Below are positions 4,485-9,763 of a DNA stretch of 9,763 nt, piece after piece. The notes under the pieces were generated by a model. The model was not told where the DNA came from and did not search any database. It saw only the letters and a program-made list of their open reading frames with translations. The stretch spans positions 6,936 through 16,698 of the forward strand of contig NSIA01000050.1 in NCBI GenBank assembly GCA_002737585.1, in the 5' to 3' direction. How positions within the stretch are numbered: the stretch's first letter is position 1; each line of letters begins with the position of its first letter. A program made the position numbers and the translations under genes. Source of the stretch: Planctomycetaceae bacterium (GTDB lineage: Bacteria; Planctomycetota; Phycisphaerae; Phycisphaerales; SM1A02).

Positions 4485-7400
4485 TCACGCTGCGCGGATC
4501 TCACCCCGATCAACGAACGCCAGTACGGCGCTGACTGATTCTGGTGCAATCTCAAACATTGCCGCAAGCGCACGGCGGTATCCATTCATTTGCAATTGAT
4601 ACGGAGCGATTCGCTCTTCGAACTCCGCGCCCTGTAGGTCACGCGCACCAGTCTTCCAGTCCAGCACCTCCGCGCGTACCACGCGCCCAGCGCGCATACC
4701 AAGTACCACTCGGTCCATTCGACCGCGCTGCGTGCGTCCGTCAATCTGCACCACGAATGGCATTTCGCTTCGAACCTGAAGTGTGTCGCACTTCCACAGT
4801 GCATACCGTGCTGGACGCAAACACTCACCAAGCGGTCCCTGCGCGGCGGCCATGACCAACGCGCGCACCGATTCGCGCAATGCGGCATCGACCGGTCGAC
4901 CAATCTCCACTGCCACTGCGCGCAACACCTGTGGTTCCGATGCTGCATCAATCCCCTCAGAATTCAGCCATTCCACGTGCTCAAACCACGCGTGCGCCAG
5001 CGAACCGCGCGCGCCGTCATCCGCACCTGCGAACTCCGCCGTAAACAGCGGAACACCACCAGCACCAAGCCGCTCATGCGAACTCGGCGCTACGCCACCG
5101 CGCGCATCGGGCCGCGCAATGCGTTCCACCACTGGGGCGGGCATTGGTGCTGGCGTCAGCGTCGGTGCTGGTGTCGATGTCGATGTCGGTGTCGGTGTCG
5201 GTGTCGACGTCAGCGTCGGTGTCGACGTCAGTCCCGCCACTTCCACATTGTTGGCGGGCAACGGACTACCTTCGCTCGGTAGCGCATCCACGCCGCACTC
5301 CCAGAAGCGTTCGTTGACTACTTTGGTTGCAAGCAGCCCTGTCTCAAATTCTGGGAACGCCATGCGCAAGATCCGGGTACCGCTGAGCCGCAAGGTGTCC
5401 ACCCCAGTCGGCGGCGCACACACCAAGTGCAACGCCTCACGCGCACGGGTCACGCCCACGTAGAAGCCTGAAACATCATCAAAGATGCGCCCCACTTGCG
5501 CCTCGCGGCGGAACGCCTCCAAGAGCGGCGAATACTCCATGATGGCACTTGCCAAGACCGGCGCAACGGCGATCGGTGGCTTGGTTGGATCCGGTGCAAG
5601 TACCGACCAATTGCCAGCACCACCATCCACAGTTCCCATGGTGCGGTCAAGACTGCCCAGCACAACCTCATCAAACTCCAGCCCCTTACTGGCGTGGATA
5701 GTCATCACTCGAACGCGCTCCCCTGCCGCAGCGCGGACGCCACGCGATTCAACGCTCGTGACAAAGTGACCTGGCCGCGCAACATCGGCTCGGTCGGCAT
5801 CATGAGCCATGACAGAAAGTTGATGCAATCGCTGCATATCACGAGCAGAACAGACCGACCGGAATCGATCGATGGTCCGATCAATCCACGCCGGCAATCC
5901 CTCTGCATGCAAGGCACGGCGCACTTGCGCAGAAATGCGATCCGCTTCCGTTCGCTGCGCAGCGCCCCCCGCAAACGTCTCCATGGGGGCGCAACCAAAG
6001 ATCGAAGCAACTGGTTCACGACTCACGATCCAATGCGAAGCACGATCGTCGGGCTGATCTGCAAGCCGCAGCATGGCCATGATGGCGGTGACCGCTGGTG
6101 AGTCAAGTAATTGCGATCGCCCTTCGTCGCTCGCTGCCACGCCAGCGCGCCGAAGCGCCGCAACGCACGCGGTGATCTCATCGTTCTTACTGACAAGCAC
6201 CGCGATCGTTGCATCCGGCCGCCGCGCATGGCGATCAGCAACAATGGATGCAACCGTGGCAGCAATTGCATCAGCACCTGGCCCAGCCGCACGGAATGCG
6301 CGAACGAATCCCGGCATTTCGCTGTTGCGCTCCGCGGCCAGATGCTCCACAAATGTCCACCCAGCAAGTGCACGCAAGAGTGGGCTGCGGTCAACATCCC
6401 GTGGTGCCGCCAATCCGGCATCAGTGAAGGTCCGCTCCGCGTCTGGGGTACTCGCGGCAAGCGGGGTGCCGCTGACCAAACCCGCGATATCGCCAAACAC
6501 CGTATTCACAAAGCCAAGAATCACCGGACTCGAACGGAAGCTGGTGTTGAGCGATGCGTCCTCCTCAAGACCTGGGCGTGAACCCACTTGAGCGAGCAGT
6601 TCCGGAGTGCCTCCGCGCCACGCATAAATTGACTGTTTTGGGTCACCCACCACTAAGAAGCGTCGACCACCGGTTGCCATGATCTCATCAATGAGTGGCA
6701 CCAATGCCGTCCACTGCGCGGGGGATGTGTCTTGAAATTCATCAAGTGCTAAATCGCGAATCGCGCGGTCAAGGCGTTCGCGCATCGCTTCAGTTCCTTC
6801 GCCGCCAAGGCAATGAGCGCGTGCAATCAGTGTGGTGATGTCCTGAAATCCATATGCACCTTCAGCGCGGCGCATGCGGACCAACTCGCGATCAACACTG
6901 TGCACAAGTTCCTCGGTTGCCCGCAGACGGGCGCGAATGACGTCTTGCACCTCAGCACAGGCGTGACCGACCAACTTCTCAAGCCCGCGCGCAAATGCTG
7001 GTTCCGGTGCAACGCTGCTGAACACCCCAGTGTCGCGTACTGCGCTCACCAACGAGTCCTTCAACAAGTCAAACCAATGGCCATCTTCTGCCAAGCGGGT
7101 GACACGCGGAATGGCGTTTGTCCAATGCTTGTTGGGGGTCCCACCCTTTGTCAGTGGAACGGCGGCTTGGCGCATGGCGTCAATGAGCGCAACACGCGCC
7201 TTCGCATCGGCGCGTCGCGCCTTGGGGAACAGCTGCACACTGTCCGATGCCAAAGCCAACCACGGCTTACCAGGATCATTACCCAGTGCACATCGATCCC
7301 AAATGGTGAACGCACCACCCAGTGCCGCATCAATTCCAGCTTGAATTTCCACTTTCGGCTCGCCATCGGACATCTGTCGCGCCAGATCAACCGCCCGCAT

Positions 7401-7862
7401 GGGGTCAGCAGCAATGACCGCGCCGATCGCGTCCATGCGCATGGCTCGCTGCTCATCGTCTTCGGCAATCCGCCACCCTTCCGGCAGTCCCAGCTCCGGG
7501 CCAAAGGCGCCCGCCATTTGCATAAAGAATCCATCGATGGTGGAAATCGACATCCGGTGCAGCGCGTCGACCACTTCGCGTAGCACGGCCGAATATTCCT
7601 CCGCCGAAGCGGGGCCAATCTGCGAAGCAATGGAAAATTCCTCACGCTTCGCAGCATCAAGGCTGCCAAGTGCGAGGTGCCGAAGCACTCGCTCCAAGAT
7701 CTCACCCGCCGCCTTGCGGGTAAATGTCACCGCCAACATTCGATCCGGCGACGCTGTGTTGGTAGCGCGTCGCTCCTCAATCATCCATCGAATCAGTCGA
7801 TTGGCAAGCAAGTAGGTCTTGCCGCTGCCCGCGTTGGCAATGACAACGGATCGAGTAATCAT
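4485..7862 (-). CDS. addA: AddA-like UvrD-family helicase with C-terminal PD-(D/E)XK nuclease (1125 aa)
   Basis: Superfamily 1A motifs appear in order: Walker A ANAGSGKT (9-16), motif Ia LAVTFTRKAAGE (43-54), motif II LDEFQDT (373-379), motif III GDPKQSIYAWRGG (406-418), motif IV LNTSFRS (438-444), motif V MTIHASKGLEFDEVVL (720-735), motif VI YVGVTRAREALHL (801-813). A Thr/Pro linker (879-910) leads to a RecB-type nuclease with His957, Asp1050 (GRMDRV), Asp1068 and Lys1070 (EVLDWKTG), and Gln1089/Tyr1095. Known role: with AddB it unwinds and resects double-strand breaks to load RecA. Length is close to Bacillus AddA (about 1230). The ATG overlaps the stop of the AddB-like gene in ATGA, so the subunits are probably made together. 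RecB or another AddA relative is the alternative; an AddB-like neighbour and no RecC/RecD favour AddA. It converges on the barrel gene with a 29-bp gap and no clear terminator. Confidence 0.93.
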   Translation of the reverse strand: MITRSVVIANAGSGKTYLLANRLIRWMIEERRATNTASPDRMLAVTFTRKAAGEILERVLRHLALGSLDAAKREEFSIASQIGPASAEEYSAVLREVVDALHRMSISTIDGFFMQMAGAFGPELGLPEGWRIAEDDEQRAMRMDAIGAVIAADPMRAVDLARQMSDGEPKVEIQAGIDAALGGAFTIWDRCALGNDPGKPWLALASDSVQLFPKARRADAKARVALIDAMRQAAVPLTKGGTPNKHWTNAIPRVTRLAEDGHWFDLLKDSLVSAVRDTGVFSSVAPEPAFARGLEKLVGHACAEVQDVIRARLRATEELVHSVDRELVRMRRAEGAYGFQDITTLIARAHCLGGEGTEAMRERLDRAIRDLALDEFQDTSPAQWTALVPLIDEIMATGGRRFLVVGDPKQSIYAWRGGTPELLAQVGSRPGLEEDASLNTSFRSSPVILGFVNTVFGDIAGLVSGTPLAASTPDAERTFTDAGLAAPRDVDRSPLLRALAGWTFVEHLAAERNSEMPGFVRAFRAAGPGADAIAATVASIVADRHARRPDATIAVLVSKNDEITACVAALRRAGVAASDEGRSQLLDSPAVTAIMAMLRLADQPDDRASHWIVSREPVASIFGCAPMETFAGGAAQRTEADRISAQVRRALHAEGLPAWIDRTIDRFRSVCSARDMQRLHQLSVMAHDADRADVARPGHFVTSVESRGVRAAAGERVRVMTIHASKGLEFDEVVLGSLDRTMGTVDGGAGNWSVLAPDPTKPPIAVAPVLASAIMEYSPLLEAFRREAQVGRIFDDVSGFYVGVTRAREALHLVCAPPTGVDTLRLSGTRILRMAFPEFETGLLATKVVNERFWECGVDALPSEGSPLPANNVEVAGLTSTPTLTSTPTPTPTSTSTPAPTLTPAPMPAPVVERIARPDARGGVAPSSHERLGAGGVPLFTAEFAGADDGARGSLAHAWFEHVEWLNSEGIDAASEPQVLRAVAVEIGRPVDAALRESVRALVMAAAQGPLGECLRPARYALWKCDTLQVRSEMPFVVQIDGRTQRGRMDRVVLGMRAGRVVRAEVLDWKTGARDLQGAEFEERIAPYQLQMNGYRRALAAMFEIAPESVSAVLAFVDRGEIRAA
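5144..5231 (-). repeat. Hexanucleotide repeats coding the Thr/Pro linker of the AddA-like protein
   Basis: The plus strand reads as a run of variants of GGTGTC, GATGTC and GACGTC. On the coding strand these give alternating Pro, Thr and Ser codons (TSTPTPTPTSTSTPAP). The unit is in frame, so slippage changes linker length only. The run lies exactly between the helicase and nuclease parts, where a flexible tether would be tolerated. Confidence 0.85.
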
Positions 7863-9763
7863 GACAGTACCTCCCCGCGCAACCCACGCATGCCGACTCC
7901 GTACACGGGCGCCAACGGATCATCTGCGTCTGGCTCATAGTCCGGATCGCGTATGAATTGCCCGGCAACAATCAGCCGTGCAATACGCGTTGCCTCAGCC
8001 TCTGCTTCGCCAAGGAACGCGTCATCCCACTTGCTAGCAAGCAGCACCGCCGTGTCAGCGGGGTTGGATGGAAGCGCAAAGTAGCCGAGATTCTTGGGCG
8101 GAACAGTGATTCCAATGGAACGAAGCAACACCGCATAGAGCGGCAATTGCAAATCCACCCAGCGACCCTTGGGCTTGCGATGCTCGCCTTCCGGATCGTT
8201 GGGCTTCGCCGACGTCTTGTAGTCAAGCGCTGCAAATCCACGATCCGGATGTACATCCACGCGATCGATACGGCCCTGCAATAGCAGACCCGTATCACCA
8301 ATCACTGGCGCTGGTCGGCCGAATTCATCGCGGGGTCGCGTGGCAAATGAAAGTTCCGAATGCACCACCTGCCAACCATCGGCCGCCCACGCCGCCTGCA
8401 CATGGGCAAACGCCGTGAGCCGCTCACGCGCAAGTGCAAACTGCACCACGTAGGCACCACGGATTGACTCTGGATAATCGCGATCTCGCATTTCATCAAG
8501 CGCCGCATGCACACGCTGCTCGATGACTGCGGCGTCAATTGTTGCGGGTTCACCCGCTGCGGTGCGCTGCGCTTCATCGCGGCCCCACGCCTGCAGAGCG
8601 GTATGCACTAAATTTCCAAATCCCATGGAATCAAGCTCCACCGCACCATCATCAGCGCCGTCAAGCAGCAGTCGCGGATCTCGCTTCAACTGGAAGAGCG
8701 TTGGGCATTTCAAGAAATCGCGAAACGCAGTCACACTGACCGACACCATCTTGCTGGGACCAGCTGGCAGCACATTCACTGAAAATTGCCCTTCCGATGC
8801 CGCTACCGCTGCCCAGCGCGTCGCCGATGAGCGCGGCGATTTCGGATCGCCCATCCAAGCCATACGGCGCGCCAGCTCCTCGCCCTGCAGCCCAAGCAGT
8901 AAACGCGAGGGCTGCAGCGGATCGCCCGCCATCTGTGTTCGGCCGGTCACCAAGCGAACGAATCGCTTTCGCGAAATCAACGCGTGGAGAATCCACGCAT
9001 CGCGCGCCTGACGTCGCATGGCGCACGGCATGCCAAGTCGCGCTCGTACCGAATCCGGGAGCCACGGATCAACTTCCATTCCACCTGGAACAATGCCGTC
9101 GTTCATCCCCGTCAAGACCATGTTCGGCGCATCGTCAATGCCAGCATCAAGCCATTGCATCAACTCCACTCCGTCATCAGTACCTTCCGTGGCAAGCATG
9201 GACGCTGCCATGGCCTCGCCAATCAACACCAATACTTGCGCAGCCATGAGGCCGTCCGTAAATCGCGTTGGCACCACCAGCAGCTCTTCGGCTGCTGTGT
9301 GGAATGCCTTGGCAGATTCCCGACCGACCAACGACGCATCCTCTGCTACCGCTCCGAGCACCTCTCGCAGCGCAGCAATCGTCTGGAGTACCGACTTTGA
9401 TTTCCGAAGCGCTTCAAGCAACGCATCAATACGTGCAACCGTGGTAGTAACACGACTGTGCAAACCGTTACCAAAGTCAATGCGATCCGGCAGGATGTCT
9501 GCTCCGCTGGAAACCGCAAATTCTGAAACACTCGCCACTGGTCGAACACACCCTTGGCGCACCAACCACGATTCCATTTCTGGATGGCGGACCAATGCAC
9601 CGAGCGTTTCGCACGAGCGCACTTGCAAATAGTCCGCCAGCACCGAAAGCAACATTCCCAGTGGACCATCCGCCGCCGTCCGTGACGGCAACGCGTTCAC
9701 TGCCACACCACATGAAGGAAGCAGCGAAGCAACCTGCGCCGCAACTCCCTCGTCGGGGACTGA
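7859..9763 (-). CDS. addB: AddB-like nuclease subunit, 5' end cut by the right edge
   Basis: The frame is open to the right edge: before the GTG at 9706 it continues as SVPDEGVAAQVASLLPSCGV, which fits the PDE...V...L...GIPVN region of AddB/RecB-like helicases. The GTG is therefore internal and the true start lies outside; 634 residues are visible. Seen (numbered from the edge): inactivated-helicase motif VLTGMNDGIVPGG (about 216-228), CPTLFQLKRDP (353-363), GFGNLVHTALQAW with His387, GRIDRVD with Asp500, LDYKTS with Asp514 and Lys516, and QLPLYA (539-544). These are the PD-(D/E)XK nuclease residues. Known: AddB supplies the second nuclease of AddAB and in Bacillus binds a 4Fe-4S cluster through four cysteines. 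Here only the CP cysteine (353) remains; the last 280 residues contain no cysteine. Four-nt overlap with the AddA-like gene. Confidence 0.88.
   Translation of the reverse strand, partial: SVPDEGVAAQVASLLPSCGVAVNALPSRTAADGPLGMLLSVLADYLQVRSCETLGALVRHPEMESWLVRQGCVRPVASVSEFAVSSGADILPDRIDFGNGLHSRVTTTVARIDALLEALRKSKSVLQTIAALREVLGAVAEDASLVGRESAKAFHTAAEELLVVPTRFTDGLMAAQVLVLIGEAMAASMLATEGTDDGVELMQWLDAGIDDAPNMVLTGMNDGIVPGGMEVDPWLPDSVRARLGMPCAMRRQARDAWILHALISRKRFVRLVTGRTQMAGDPLQPSRLLLGLQGEELARRMAWMGDPKSPRSSATRWAAVAASEGQFSVNVLPAGPSKMVSVSVTAFRDFLKCPTLFQLKRDPRLLLDGADDGAVELDSMGFGNLVHTALQAWGRDEAQRTAAGEPATIDAAVIEQRVHAALDEMRDRDYPESIRGAYVVQFALARERLTAFAHVQAAWAADGWQVVHSELSFATRPRDEFGRPAPVIGDTGLLLQGRIDRVDVHPDRGFAALDYKTSAKPNDPEGEHRKPKGRWVDLQLPLYAVLLRSIGITVPPKNLGYFALPSNPADTAVLLASKWDDAFLGEAEAEATRIARLIVAGQFIRDPDYEPDADDPLAPVYGVGMRGLRGEVLS

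Noticed and set aside
5144..5231. CRISPR-like repeat array
   Set aside because: The units are 6 bp with no spacers and lie inside a coding frame as a Thr/Pro linker.
4783..5463. Plus-strand frame (226 aa) with Val/Gly repeats
   Set aside because: Antisense of the AddA-like gene; its repeats come from the Thr/Pro linker codons.
6813..7583. Plus-strand frame of 256 aa
   Set aside because: Antisense of the AddA-like helicase, which has all motifs in order; no independent evidence of coding.
9704..9706. GTG as the start of the AddB-like gene
   Set aside because: The frame stays open to the edge with a family-typical sequence, so the gene is cut rather than starting here.

Overview
The window looks like chromosomal DNA of a GC-rich Planctomycetota bacterium, probably of the Phycisphaerae type. 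This is an inference from three signs: a small exported protein with a PEP-CTERM-like tail of the 'VPAPG...RRRARR' kind, a stack of three different clpP genes, and a DUF6268-like outer-membrane protein with a long Ala/Pro linker. No mobile element, CRISPR array, tRNA or rRNA was seen.

Layout. Positions 1-27 hold only the first nine codons of a gene leaving the window on the minus strand. The 276 bp between it and the next gene carry the most interesting element: a compact structured RNA (about 162-291, plus strand) that looks like a cobalamin (B12) riboswitch. It has an 11-bp perfect closing helix, a GG-[7-nt loop]-CC hairpin, a CACCGT box, a GCGAGCC..GACC 3' box, and a possible kissing loop to a second hairpin just before the Shine-Dalgarno of the gene at 304. 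That gene encodes a 175-aa exported protein with an aromatic/Gly pattern that may resemble DUF4430/transcobalamin-like domains. A perfect 16-bp inverted repeat (895-926) ends it and the convergent clpP operon.

Positions 956-3036 (minus) hold three clpP paralogues, transcribed in the order 231 aa, 257 aa, 198 aa. All keep the Ser-His-Asp triad, and they are packed with a 4-nt overlap and an 18-nt gap. This suggests a mixed ClpP protease with non-identical subunits. Divergent from them is a 413-aa exported beta-barrel-like protein (3214-4455).

Positions 4485-9763 (minus) hold an AddB/AddA-type double-strand-break repair pair. An AddB-like PD-(D/E)XK nuclease, cut by the right edge, overlaps by 4 nt an AddA-like UvrD-family helicase-nuclease of 1125 aa. 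The AddB-like protein lacks the C-terminal cysteines of the usual iron-sulfur cluster. The AddA-like protein joins helicase and nuclease through a Thr/Pro linker coded by hexanucleotide repeats.

The ClpP and Add blocks are housekeeping in character (protein quality control and recombination repair). The riboswitch-like leader with its secreted target is the part most likely to be new.
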